Assembly: GCA_965247915.1 (NCBI GenBank)
Contig: OZ252048.1
Coordinates: 1,116,001-1,180,000, forward strand
Source of the DNA: JAKZRT01 sp965247915
Lineage (GTDB): Bacteria; Pseudomonadota; Alphaproteobacteria; Rhodobacterales; Rhodobacteraceae
Direction: 5' to 3'
DNA length: 64,000 bases
Shown: piece after piece, positions 52,895 to 60,934 of the stretch
Position numbering within the stretch: position 1 is the stretch's first letter
Layout: the number at the start of each line of letters is the position of its first letter
The notes under the pieces: generated by a model
What the model was told of the DNA's origin: nothing
What the model saw: the letters and a program-made list of their open reading frames with translations, nothing else
The model's database searches: none
Made by a program: the position numbers and the translations under genes

Positions 52895-53733
52895 GCCTGA
52901 CGCAACAAAGCCGCCATGTCTTCGACCGGACGGCTCTGACCGGTCTCGGCGGCGTACATGTTGATATGCGTCCCCGGCAGATCGGGCAGCGCGCCACCGT
53001 GAGCGATCCGTTCCAAATAGGGCGCCTCGTGACCCGCAATACTGGCGTGGATGGCGAGATCGGCGCGCACCGAGGCTTCGATCGTGCGGGTGCTTTCCGA
53101 TTCGACCGCCATTTCCCACTCGGTGCCTGACCGGTCCAGTGCCGCAGCTACAGTCTTGCGAAAAAGGCAATTGTTCTCAAATGCCAGCCGCAGCGGACGG
53201 GCCCGCCAGGCCGACCCGCCAGGTGCGCCGACCCAGACCAGATCACCTAGGGCAAGGGTTTCGCCGCCGACGTTGACCCCATCCTCGGTGGTCAGGATGA
53301 TATCGCAGGCCCCGCGCGCAAACATTTCGCGCAGTTTATATGTGTAGGACGAAATCAGCTGGACCTTTACGCGCGGGTATTCGGCGTTGAAACGTTTCAG
53401 CACATCCGGGATCGCCGGGTAGACGATGTCGTGCGGCACCCCCAGAACCACCTCGCCGACATAGGCCTGATCGGTCAGCCGCTCGTAAGCCTCGTCGTTC
53501 AGCTCCAGCATCCGGCGCGCGTAGCTCAACAGCTTTTCGCCCGCCGCCGTCAGGGCGATGCGCCGCGCCGAACGGTCAAGCAGCGCGGTATCGAGCGCCT
53601 CTTCCAGCCGTTTGAGCTGCATCGAGACGGCCGATTGGGTGAGGTTCAGAAATCCCGCCGCACGGGTGACGCCGCCAGCGTCCGCAACCGCTACAAACGA
53701 CCGGAGCGTGGTCATATCGAGGTTTCGTGGCAT
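52879..53733 (-). CDS. LysR-family transcriptional regulator
   Basis: 284 residues. Winged helix at the start (MTTLRSFVAVADAGGVTRAA, GFLNLTQSAVSMQLKRLEEA), then a LysR substrate-binding domain (GEVVLGVPHDIVYPAIPDVL ... DIILTTEDG). Convergent with the oxidoreductase. Normal length. Ligand and targets unknown. Confidence 0.85.
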   Translation of the reverse strand: MPRNLDMTTLRSFVAVADAGGVTRAAGFLNLTQSAVSMQLKRLEEALDTALLDRSARRIALTAAGEKLLSYARRMLELNDEAYERLTDQAYVGEVVLGVPHDIVYPAIPDVLKRFNAEYPRVKVQLISSYTYKLREMFARGACDIILTTEDGVNVGGETLALGDLVWVGAPGGSAWRARPLRLAFENNCLFRKTVAAALDRSGTEWEMAVESESTRTIEASVRADLAIHASIAGHEAPYLERIAHGGALPDLPGTHINMYAAETGQSRPVEDMAALLRQAYGSL

Positions 53734-54018
53734 ATCAATATCCTTGATGCTTTAGTTCAAAAACATTCATTTTACTAATACAACACAGATCGCCATATAG
53801 ATCAAGACCCGTGATGGAACACGAGCCAAATATCAAATTCAGTGAAGGAGTTTCACAATGGCCCACATCGCAAACAACAGCCCCGCCCGCGCCCGCACGA
53901 CGCCCGGTTCCGGCTCTACACGGTTTTTCGCTATCTTTGGCGTGGCCGGCCAGCGCCGCCAGCTCAAATCGCTCGATGCGCATCTTTTGAACGACATCGG
54001 CGTATCGGCCCCCAACGC

Positions 54019-55078
54019 TAAAGCGGTTTGCGTTTGATGTGAATCGAAAGGGGATTCCCAAAGTGTTGTTTGTCTGATTCATTTCCCGTGAGGAGGTGGA
54101 GCATGGGCAAACCGTATTCTTTGGATCTTCGGCAGCGGATATGCGGGTATATTGCGGCCGGAAACTCTTGTCGCGCTGCGGGGCGGGTTTATGGCGTCAG
54201 TGCAGCGACGGCGGTGCGTTATGCGGCGGATCAACGTGAGCGGGGCGAGGTCACACCCAAGCCACAGGGCAGGCCAGCGGGCCGGTTTGGCAAGCTGGCA
54301 CCGCATGCGGGTTTCCTGATCGAGATTGTCCGGGCTGAACCGGACATAACATTGCAGGAACTTGCGGGTGCGCTTGCGGAGACGCACGGCGTGAGCGTTC
54401 AGCTCTCCTCAATCCACCGGGCTCTGGAACGCGCAGGGTTTTCATATAAAAAAAGGACTTGTCGCGCAGGAACGTGACCGGCCCGCCCTGCATAAGGCGC
54501 GAAGGGAATGGATCAGCCGCCGCCAGCCGCGCATGCGCGCCGAACCGCACAGGCTGGTATTCATCGATGAAACCGCCGTCAAAACCAACCTCACCCGGTT
54601 GCGCGGGCGCAGCTTCAGGGGTGAGCGGCTTTATGGCACCGCACCCTTTGGAAAATGGGGCACGCAGACCTTCATCGCCGGGCTGACCCATAACGCGCTG
54701 ATTGCACCCTGGGTGATCAGCGGCGCAATGGATGGATCGGCGTTCGAGACTTATATCGAGACCCAGCTTGCGCCTGCGCTGGACCCTGGAACTGTGGTCA
54801 TTCCCGACAATCTTTCCACCCACAAAAGCCACCGCGCGGCACAGGCGTTGAGGGCGCGCGGATGCTGGTTCTTGTTCCTGCCACCCTACTCCCCGGATCT
54901 TAACCCGATCGAAATGGCGTTCTCAAAGTTGAAAGCTCACCTGCGAAGGGTTGGAGCAAGAACCTTCGATGCCCTCTTTGACGCCCTCAGCGACATTTGT
55001 GATCTCTTCGACCCAGACCAATGCTGGAACTTCCTCAAGGCCGCGGGATATGCCTCAGATTAAATGCAATATGCTTTA
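54019..55078. mobile_element. IS630-family element, copy c
   Basis: 1060 bp from TA at 54019 to TA at 55077-55078, inverted relative to copy b and almost identical. The only protein change I see is VVIPDNLS here against VVILDNLS. It splits the DUF1127 gene, with a 2-bp TA duplication. Confidence 0.95.
54103..55063 (+). CDS. IS630-family transposase (orfA-orfB, +1 frameshift)
   Basis: Same organisation as copy b: orfA from the ATG at 54103 after GAGGAGGTGGAGC, A7 slip site near 54450, and orfB through LVFIDETAVKTN, TVVIPDNLSTHKS, PPYSPDLNPIEMAFS and FLKAAGYASD at 55063. The Leu-to-Pro change just before the second catalytic Asp might weaken the enzyme. Confidence 0.85.
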
Positions 55079-55216
55079 GGGCCGAGGCCCGCCGCCCGTT
55101 CTGGGATGCGCCGGCGCACTGGCGCGCCTGATGGGTGAACCGCGACCGGGTGCGCTTTGGCACCAGATCGTGCAAAATCAATCAGACTTGACCCCAAAAA
55201 AAAACCTTGAATTTCG

Positions 55217-55256
55217 GCCCGCCGCCCACGATATTGCTCGTGACGGCGGGCTTTTT
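55217..55256 (+). terminator. Rho-independent terminator after DUF1127 gene
   Basis: GCCCGCCG, a 19-base loop, CGGCGGGC and TTTTT. It lies 86 bp after the DUF1127 stop and before the BI-1 gene. Confidence 0.8.
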
Positions 55257-55295
55257 CGTTGAGCCCGTCTAAACGAAGTTTATCAGGAGGCTCCG

Positions 55296-56033
55296 ATGGC
55301 GGAACCGCAAACCATCCGCACCGCTGCCGGCACCCGCAGCGCGGCGATTGACCAGGGCCTGCGCGCCCATATGAACAAAGTCTACGGGCTGATGTCCGTG
55401 GGCCTCATGCTGACCGCGGGCGTGGCCTGGGCCATCGGATCGAACGACGCACTGCTGTCGATCTTCCGCGACCCGCTGACCCTGCGGCCCAACATGCTGG
55501 GCTGGGTCGCGATGTTCGCGCCGCTCGGCATGGTGTTCTTGTTCGGCGCGATGCTGAACCGCGTGTCGGCGGCCGGCGCACAGATGTTTTTCTACACTTT
55601 CGCGGCGCTCATGGGCCTGTCGATCAGCTGGATATTCGCCGCCTTCACCGACATTTCCATCGCCTCGACGTTCCTTGTGACGTCAATAGCCTTCGCGGGG
55701 CTCAGCCTTTGGGGATACACGACCAAGCGCGACATATCGGGCTGGGGGTCGTTCCTGATTATGGGCGTGATCGGCCTGATCGTGGCGATGATCGTCAACC
55801 TGTTCCTGCAATCACCCGCGATCATGTTCGCGGTGTCGGTGCTCGGGGTGCTGATATTTGCCGGTCTCACCGCCTATGACACGCAGAAGATCAAGACCAC
55901 CTACCTAGCCCATGCCCACGCGATGGATCAGGACTGGCTGGCCAAGTCGGCGATCATGGGGGCCTTGATGCTCTATCTCGACTTCATCAACCTCTTCATG
56001 TTCCTGCTTATGTTTTTTGGCAACCGCGAATAA
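55296..56033 (+). CDS. Bax inhibitor-1 / YccA family membrane protein
   Basis: 245 residues after a CAGGAGG site. Seven hydrophobic segments are visible (for example VYGLMSVGLMLTAGVAWAIG, GWVAMFAPLGMVFLFGAML, MFFYTFAALMGLSISWIFAA, and a last GALMLYLDFINLFMFLLMFF), with the conserved AYDTQKIK after the sixth. Bacterial BI-1 proteins are inner-membrane proteins proposed to act as pH-sensitive calcium leak channels. Complete. Confidence 0.9.
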   Translation: MAEPQTIRTAAGTRSAAIDQGLRAHMNKVYGLMSVGLMLTAGVAWAIGSNDALLSIFRDPLTLRPNMLGWVAMFAPLGMVFLFGAMLNRVSAAGAQMFFYTFAALMGLSISWIFAAFTDISIASTFLVTSIAFAGLSLWGYTTKRDISGWGSFLIMGVIGLIVAMIVNLFLQSPAIMFAVSVLGVLIFAGLTAYDTQKIKTTYLAHAHAMDQDWLAKSAIMGALMLYLDFINLFMFLLMFFGNRE

Positions 56034-56087
56034 GCGGCGCAACAGAATTTGCTCGAAGGGCCGGGGTTTTCTCCGGCCCATTTCATT

Positions 56088-56606
56088 TCACAAGGCCTTT
56101 TGCATCCGGATCGCCGGAAATTCGATGCCCGGCCGCAGGGCAATTGTCACCGGTCCGGTCCGCGAAAATCCACAGGCCGCATAAAACGGCACGGCGGTGC
56201 GGGTGCTCAGACACCCCAGCAACTTCACACCCTGCCCGATGGCCGCCGCCTCAATATGCGCCATCAGAGCGCGCCCGATGCCGCGCCGCGTATGGCGATG
56301 ATCGGTGACCAGATGGCGGACATGGGCGACGCCCTTTTGCCGGCGCCCGCCGCCCGGATCAGGATGGCTGAACCCGCCCGACCCGAGAATGTCGCCGTCC
56401 TCCGACACCGCCAGATAAAAGCTCCCCGACCGCAACAACTGGGGCTGCGCGCGGCTGATCAGCGGCAGCGCCAGGACCAGAACCGAGGGCGGATAATCGG
56501 GCTTGAGCTGCACCGGATAGCTGACCGACATCATCGCATCGAGGGCTGCAAGATCATCCGCTCGCGCGGCACGGATCGTGATGTTCGGTTGCTTTGGCCG
56601 GGTCAT
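56088..56606 (-). CDS. GNAT-family N-acetyltransferase
   Basis: 172 residues. N-terminal ITIRAARADDLAALDAMMSV, then strands with FYLAVSEDGDILGSGGFSHP, and acetyl-CoA motif A as VRHLVTDHRHTRRGIGRALM (Arg-x-x-Gly-x-Gly), followed by STRTAVPFYAACGFSRTGPV (motif B). Substrate unknown. Convergent with the BI-1 gene. Confidence 0.85.
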   Translation of the reverse strand: MTRPKQPNITIRAARADDLAALDAMMSVSYPVQLKPDYPPSVLVLALPLISRAQPQLLRSGSFYLAVSEDGDILGSGGFSHPDPGGGRRQKGVAHVRHLVTDHRHTRRGIGRALMAHIEAAAIGQGVKLLGCLSTRTAVPFYAACGFSRTGPVTIALRPGIEFPAIRMQKAL

Positions 56607-56644
56607 ATCACCGATATAGTCACCCGGCGCGCCGCAACAAAAAA

Positions 56645-56665
56645 GCCGCGCGAATGTCGCGCGGC
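56645..56665 (-). terminator. Terminator of rpmG
   Basis: GCCGCGCG-aatgt-CGCGCGGC stem; on the reverse strand it is followed by TTTTTTG. Starts 25 bp past the rpmG stop codon. Confidence 0.8.
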
Positions 56666-56690
56666 CTCTCCTCGCTGAAAGACTTGGATC

Positions 56691-56858
56691 TTACTTGATT
56701 TTGCCTTCCTTGTATTCGACATGCTTGCGCACCACCGGGTCATATTTCCTGACCACCATTTTCTCGGTCATGGTCCGCGCGTTTTTCCTGGTCACATAGA
56801 AATGCCCGGTATCGGCCGTCGAGTTCAGGCGGATTTTGATCGTGGTCGGTTTGGCCAT
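56691..56858 (-). CDS. rpmG: 50S ribosomal protein L33
   Basis: 55 residues: MAKPTTIKIRLNSTADTGHF, YVTRKNARTMTEKMVVRKYD, PVVRKHVEYKEGKIK. This is the cysteine-less L33 form typical of proteobacteria. It binds 23S rRNA near the E site. A backbone gene, with its own terminator at 56645-56665. Confidence 0.95.
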   Translation of the reverse strand: MAKPTTIKIRLNSTADTGHFYVTRKNARTMTEKMVVRKYDPVVRKHVEYKEGKIK

Positions 56859-57000
56859 TGGCTCGGCTCCTCAGGTCGGCGGGCGCTGCCCTGCCGTGCA
56901 TTCGCGTGAAGCCCGCCTTTTAGCAGGCGCGCGCCCCAAGTCAACCACAAAGAGGTCGCGCAGGCCGCAACCAAATGCGGCCCGCTCCGACTTTCCGGTG

Positions 57001-57912
57001 CTACAAGCTGCCGTTCTTCAGCCAGCTCGCGCAAGCGCTGCCCAGTTTGTCGACCGCCAGCGTTTCGTAGCGCGCGCTCAGTTCGGCGGGCAACAGGTCG
57101 CTCCAGCGCCCATTAGTGCCCTTGTGAATGAAGGTCTGCGCGCCGCCCTCCCAAAAGGCCCCGCCGAGGGGCGCGCATTGGGCCGCGTTGCGCTTCATGT
57201 AATCGAACGAACAATGCTCGACGATATCGCCCATCTTCGCGGGGTCAACGTCGATCCCCAGGAAATCGGCAACGTCGCGAATCCCGGCGGGCAGGTCCTG
57301 CTTGAGGTCGGCAAAATGCACGAATTTGATGTTGGGCAGGCTGCGGATTTCCCACCACGAGCGGAGGTTTTCCCAGAACGACCAGAACGGTTCGCCGTCG
57401 CTGTCCAGCCAGTGCTCAAAATATTCGACGACGTCGCCGGCTGGCGGCTCGATCGGCGGTCCGACACGCCCGGGTGTGTTGTTCAGCGCATCGTACCACG
57501 CCGCATTGGCGTTTTCGTGGTGGTTGTAAAGCGACCAGACCACATCGCGCCCGTCGCGGCCCAGATAGATGTATTTGGCCCGGTCCGAGAACACCAGCGC
57601 ATCGACCGGCAGGTGGGTTTTCAGAAACCGCCGGTGGGTCTGCGCCTCGATCATCGGCAGTTTAACCTCTTTGGGGGGCACGCGCAGATCGACCCAGGGG
57701 CTCATTTCGGCGACCGGAATGTCTTCTGCTCCGTCAAAGATCAGCTGGCCGAGTATTTGCTGCATCCAGGTGGTGCCGGATTTGGCATAGGTCGCGATGA
57801 TAATGTCGTCGTCGCGGAATTGAATGTCGTTCCAGATCGTGCTGTCGAAATGGTGCGATTGCATCTCGCGCGTCTTGGTGGGCGGCGGTGCGATTGTCTG
57901 GGCCAGGGCCAT
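57001..57912 (-). CDS. PAPS-dependent sulfotransferase
   Basis: 303 residues from the ATG at 57912 (AAGGAGG before it). A longer frame reaching 58395 is an artefact that overlaps the LysR gene. The 5'-phosphosulfate loop TYAKSGTTWMQQ is at residues 41-52, and the 3'-phosphate region follows as YIYLGRDGRDVVWSLYNHHE (about 118-137). The FWSFWENLRSWWEIRSLPNI and FVHFADLKQDLPAGI segments are typical of cytosolic-type (Sulfotransfer_1) enzymes. It transfers sulfate from PAPS to a hydroxyl or amine; substrate unknown. Divergent from the LysR gene, which may regulate it. Confidence 0.85.
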   Translation of the reverse strand: MALAQTIAPPPTKTREMQSHHFDSTIWNDIQFRDDDIIIATYAKSGTTWMQQILGQLIFDGAEDIPVAEMSPWVDLRVPPKEVKLPMIEAQTHRRFLKTHLPVDALVFSDRAKYIYLGRDGRDVVWSLYNHHENANAAWYDALNNTPGRVGPPIEPPAGDVVEYFEHWLDSDGEPFWSFWENLRSWWEIRSLPNIKFVHFADLKQDLPAGIRDVADFLGIDVDPAKMGDIVEHCSFDYMKRNAAQCAPLGGAFWEGGAQTFIHKGTNGRWSDLLPAELSARYETLAVDKLGSACASWLKNGSL

Positions 57913-58029
57913 CGGGGCCTCCTTGCTGAATGTTTCCGTGGGCCCATTGTCGCCTTGCCGGTGCCGGGGGGGAACCATTTCGCTTGCCGAACGGTTCTGC
58001 ATTTGTGCAGAATGGCGCACGAGGTGAAG

Positions 58030-58971
58030 ATGTACGAATGGGGCGACATCCGCGTGTTTCTTGCCGTGGCGGACAAGGGATCGACCCTTGCCGCAGCAAA
58101 GATACTTGGCATGAACCAGACCACGGTCGCCAGGCGCATCCAGGCGCTGGAACGCGCCCTTGGGTTGGAGCTTTTCGACCGCAACACGCGCGGGCATAGT
58201 CTTACGGCAATGGGCAGGTCGCTGATTGCGAACGCCGAAGCCATGCTGGAAGCTGCGACCGACATCGAGAAACGGGCGGCAAAGCTCAAACGAACGGGCG
58301 ACGGGTTGATCCGCATATCCGCGGCAACCGATTCTGCGGAACACTGGGTCATCCCGGTCATCACCGCCTACAGCGCCAAACACCCAGGCGTTCATTTCGA
58401 AGTTGCCGACACCAACCGCCAGGTCGATCTGGAAAAGGGTGATGCCGAGATTGCTTTTCGCGCCGCCGACGCGGTCGAGGGCGATACGCTGGTCGTCCGC
58501 AAACTGGGCAAAGTGCCCTGGGCTGTCTATTGCGGAAAATCCTATGTGCGCGAGTTTGGCCTGCCGCGGTCATTTGATGAAATCGCAGGCCGGTCTGTCC
58601 TTTCGTACACGCCGAACCTGGTGCAAAAATTGCAGGTGCTGAGACATTTCGAGAGCCGCATCGACACCGACAAGATCGCGGCTACGTTTAAGTCTCCCTC
58701 TTCGGTCGCTAGTTCCCTGGCCCATGGCTCGGCGGTCGGTTGTCTTCCGATGGTCATCGGCGAGGCCAAACCAGAACTGGTGTTTTGCTTTGATGATCCG
58801 GCCATGCACAACTGGCTTTGGCTGGTGGCCTCGAGAGAGGCTTACGAATGGCCGGTGATCCGCGACTTCCTGAAATTCACCGGCTATTTCGTGCTCAGGG
58901 ATGGCCTCCGGCTATTTCGGGCTCAGGGATGGCCTGACGCTAAAGTAACATCTCGCAGTCGCCGCACCTGA
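58030..58971 (+). CDS. LysR-family regulator with C-terminus altered by a 28-bp duplication
   Basis: 313 residues from the ATG at 58030 (GAGGTGAAG before it); 58012 is an alternative. Winged helix MYEWGDIRVFLAVADKGSTL, AAAKILGMNQTTVARRIQAL, then a LysR substrate domain. At 58881-58936 a 28-bp unit is repeated with one mismatch. Without the second copy the protein would end FTGYFVLRDGLTLK. With it the tail becomes LRLFRAQGWPDAKVTSRSRRT. The tail change may be tolerated. Divergent from the sulfotransferase. Confidence 0.85.
   Translation: MYEWGDIRVFLAVADKGSTLAAAKILGMNQTTVARRIQALERALGLELFDRNTRGHSLTAMGRSLIANAEAMLEAATDIEKRAAKLKRTGDGLIRISAATDSAEHWVIPVITAYSAKHPGVHFEVADTNRQVDLEKGDAEIAFRAADAVEGDTLVVRKLGKVPWAVYCGKSYVREFGLPRSFDEIAGRSVLSYTPNLVQKLQVLRHFESRIDTDKIAATFKSPSSVASSLAHGSAVGCLPMVIGEAKPELVFCFDDPAMHNWLWLVASREAYEWPVIRDFLKFTGYFVLRDGLRLFRAQGWPDAKVTSRSRRT
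58881..58936. repeat. 28-bp tandem duplication (one mismatch) in the LysR 3' end
   Basis: cggctatttcgtgctcaggg plus 8 bp, then cggctatttcgggctcaggg plus 8 bp. Removing one copy gives a natural stop four codons on. Confidence 0.9.
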
Positions 58972-59044
58972 TTTCATAGTATTTGGCTTTTACTGAGTTA
59001 AAACAACGCCGTAACCCAGTTGCTCAACTTGAGCGCACCGGTAT

Positions 59045-59450
59045 TTGCGCGCGGACGGCCTGTAAGCCGGATTCTGTTCGCCCCGGACCATGATCCGGGG
59101 TTCGATGACCATTCATCTAGTCCTGTCGTTACCGACAGGTTCAAGCTGCCTACCCGGATCGCTCGGGCCAAGGCGGCCCTGCCGCAAGCGGCACGCGATC
59201 CCTATCTGGCATTGCTCCCGGTGGGGCTTGCCGTGCCGGTCCGGTTGCCCGTCCCGCGGTGCGCTCTTACCGCACCGTTTCACCTTTACCCCGTTGCTGG
59301 GGAAGTCTCATCTCTGTGGCGCTTTCCCTCGGGTTTCCCCGGCCGGGCGTTACCCGGCACCGTTGCCTTGTGGAGTCCGGACTTTCCTCGACCCCGGATC
59401 AAGTCCGGGGCCGCGGCCATCCGGCCATCCGCGCGACCGTCTGACTACGC
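59045..59450 (-). ncRNA. rnpB: RNase P RNA
   Basis: On the reverse strand the RNA starts near gcgtagtcagacggtcgcgc, contains the class A core (GAGGAAAGTCCGGACTCCAC at the P4 side, then GGAAAGCGCCACAGAGATGA and the CAAACC-GGG region) and ends in the ACAGAATCCGGCTTACAGGC segment, the conserved P4 partner. RNase P trims tRNA 5' ends. Its 5' end touches the stop codon of the amidase gene on the same strand, so its promoter lies inside that gene. Exact ends are estimates. Confidence 0.9.
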
Positions 59451-60119
59451 CGTTGCACCCGACCGGTCAACGGGGAAGCGGCGGTCCAGGTCGGCGATCA
59501 GGGCGGCGTCGGTGGCATCAAGCGGCCCGCGCGCCCAGGGTCGAAACCGACGGCGAAAAGCTTCCAGCACTGCCCGCGTGTTCTGGGGATCATAACCGAA
59601 ACGTTCCGCGTCCACGGCAAAATCGTTTCCCCCCGCACCTGCCTCGGGCCAGACCGACAGCCCTGCCAGCGCCAGCCGCCGCCAGTCAAACCGCCGCCCG
59701 GGGTCGATCTTGCGGGCGGGTGCGACGTCGGAATGGGCCAGAACACGTTCCGGCGGTATCGACCGGCGGGTCAGGATGTCGTCCAAAAGCGCCTCGAGCG
59801 CCAGCATCTGCGCCGCTGCGAAGGGCGAGAAACCGTCGTTGTCCAGCTCGATCCCGATCGAGCGCGAATTGACGTCCCCGACACCTCCCCAGGCCGCGGC
59901 ACCCGCATGCCAGGCGCGCATGTCTTCGTCGACCATCGCCACGACCTCGCCCGAGGCGGCGATCAGATAATGCGCCGAGACCTGCGACGCCGGATCGCAC
60001 AGCCAGTCAACCGCCGCCCGCGCGCCTTTCATGGCCGTGTAATGCAGCACCACCATATCGGCGCGCGCCCCGCCCCGGCGTTCACCGAAGTTGGGCGAGG
60101 GTTGCCAGCGCGCGGGCAT
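59445..60119 (-). CDS. AmpD-like N-acetylmuramoyl-L-alanine amidase
   Basis: 224 residues from the ATG at 60119 (AGGGTG before it). A long upstream frame overlaps the lipoprotein gene and is rejected. Amidase_2 motifs: MVVLHYTAMKGARAAVDWLC (zinc His), ASQVSAHYLIAASGEVVAMV (Tyr), SIGIELDNDG (Glu) and RVLAHSDVAPARKIDPGRRF (zinc His and Asp). It would cleave 1,6-anhydro-muropeptides in recycling. No signal peptide, so cytoplasmic like AmpD. Confidence 0.9.
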   Translation of the reverse strand: MPARWQPSPNFGERRGGARADMVVLHYTAMKGARAAVDWLCDPASQVSAHYLIAASGEVVAMVDEDMRAWHAGAAAWGGVGDVNSRSIGIELDNDGFSPFAAAQMLALEALLDDILTRRSIPPERVLAHSDVAPARKIDPGRRFDWRRLALAGLSVWPEAGAGGNDFAVDAERFGYDPQNTRAVLEAFRRRFRPWARGPLDATDAALIADLDRRFPVDRSGATA

Positions 60120-60123
60120 CACC

Positions 60124-60891
60124 CTAGTTGCGGATGATGCGGAACGACGCCGGGTCCCAGGCGCAGGCAAAACCATCGCCATCGGGGTCCAGCCTGCGTT
60201 TGTCGCGCTTGGGACCGCCCGAGGCCAAAAACGCCTCTTGCGCCAGATCGGGCGAGACAAAGCGCGCGCAGTTGCGGGCCGAAACACTGGCGTTGGTGAA
60301 CGGGCCGCGTTGGTAAAGCGGCTGACCGACATTGTTGGTCGTGGCCAGCGCGTAGGCCACGATATTGGGCACATTGGTGCCCGGGCGGCGCGGCAGTTCG
60401 GTCGGTTCGATTACGATGTAAAGCTCGCGGTTGCGCGCCAGGCGTTCGCGGTCGCTTTCGATGGACTCGCGCGAACTGACGGCCTCGAAGTTCTGTTCGT
60501 CCGAAATATCAGGGTTGTCGGAACCCGGATTAGGCGCGGTCGCCTCGGCTGTGGCACTTGTCTCGGCCTGTGGTTCGGGGGTCGGTTCCGGCGCTGCGAC
60601 CACAGGTTCGGGTCCTGGCTCGGGTTCCGGTATGGGGGTCATGTCGGGTACAAGTTCAGGTTGCGGCACCGCTACCGGTCGCGCCGCTATGATAGGGGCA
60701 GGCTGCCCGTCCGGGCTTTCGCCGGAAATCACCAGACCAGGGTTGATCCCCTGCTGCAGCGCAGCTTCGCGACGCGCCCTTTCGGCGAGGTATTCATCGT
60801 AATCGCCAAAGCCCAACCCGCCCTGCTGGGGCGATGGTGCTGCGCATGCCGAAAGACCGAGGCAAAGGCTAAGCGCCCTGATAACCCGCAT
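60124..60891 (-). CDS. Lipoprotein with Pro/Glu-rich linker and Excalibur-like C-terminus
   Basis: 255 residues from the ATG at 60891; an ATG at 60909 is also possible. Signal peptide MRVIRALSLCLGLSAC with a lipobox ending in Cys16. Residues ~85-135 are a Pro/Glu/Ala-rich linker (PIPEPEPGPEPVVAAPEPTP). The C-terminal part ends FLASGGPKRDKRRLDPDGDG, FACAWDPASFR, an Excalibur-type D-DGDGFACAW calcium-like loop. Located just upstream of the amidase. A cell-envelope role is likely. Confidence 0.75.
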   Translation of the reverse strand: MRVIRALSLCLGLSACAAPSPQQGGLGFGDYDEYLAERARREAALQQGINPGLVISGESPDGQPAPIIAARPVAVPQPELVPDMTPIPEPEPGPEPVVAAPEPTPEPQAETSATAEATAPNPGSDNPDISDEQNFEAVSSRESIESDRERLARNRELYIVIEPTELPRRPGTNVPNIVAYALATTNNVGQPLYQRGPFTNASVSARNCARFVSPDLAQEAFLASGGPKRDKRRLDPDGDGFACAWDPASFRIIRN

Positions 60892-60934
60892 GATGCCTGA
60901 TTGACCCATAATAACCGTCTGCTCGCGCACCGGC

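Larger units (their letters stand above)
53858..55131 (+). pseudogene. DUF1127 protein split by IS630 copy c
   Basis: Joining 53858-54020 to 55079-55131 gives a 71-residue protein: MAHIANNSPARARTTPGSGS, VAGQRRQLKSLDAHLLNDIG, VSAPNARAEARRPFWDAPAH with WRA. The D-HLL-DIGVS motif is the DUF1127 core. IS630 entered the TA of GCTAGG. A GAAGGAG site precedes the ATG and a terminator follows the stop. These small proteins affect RNA turnover or metabolism in some alphaproteobacteria. Confidence 0.9.

Noticed and set aside
45571..54018. Composite transposon between IS630 copies b and c
   Set aside because: Each copy sits in its own clean TA target inside an identifiable locus, so they are independent insertions.
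57001..58395. 464-residue extension of the sulfotransferase
   Set aside because: The extra N-terminus is antisense LysR. The ATG at 57912 has a strong ribosome site and gives the normal length.
56836..58971. 711-residue forward frame
   Set aside because: Its first ~400 residues are antisense to the sulfotransferase. The real gene is the LysR regulator from 58030.
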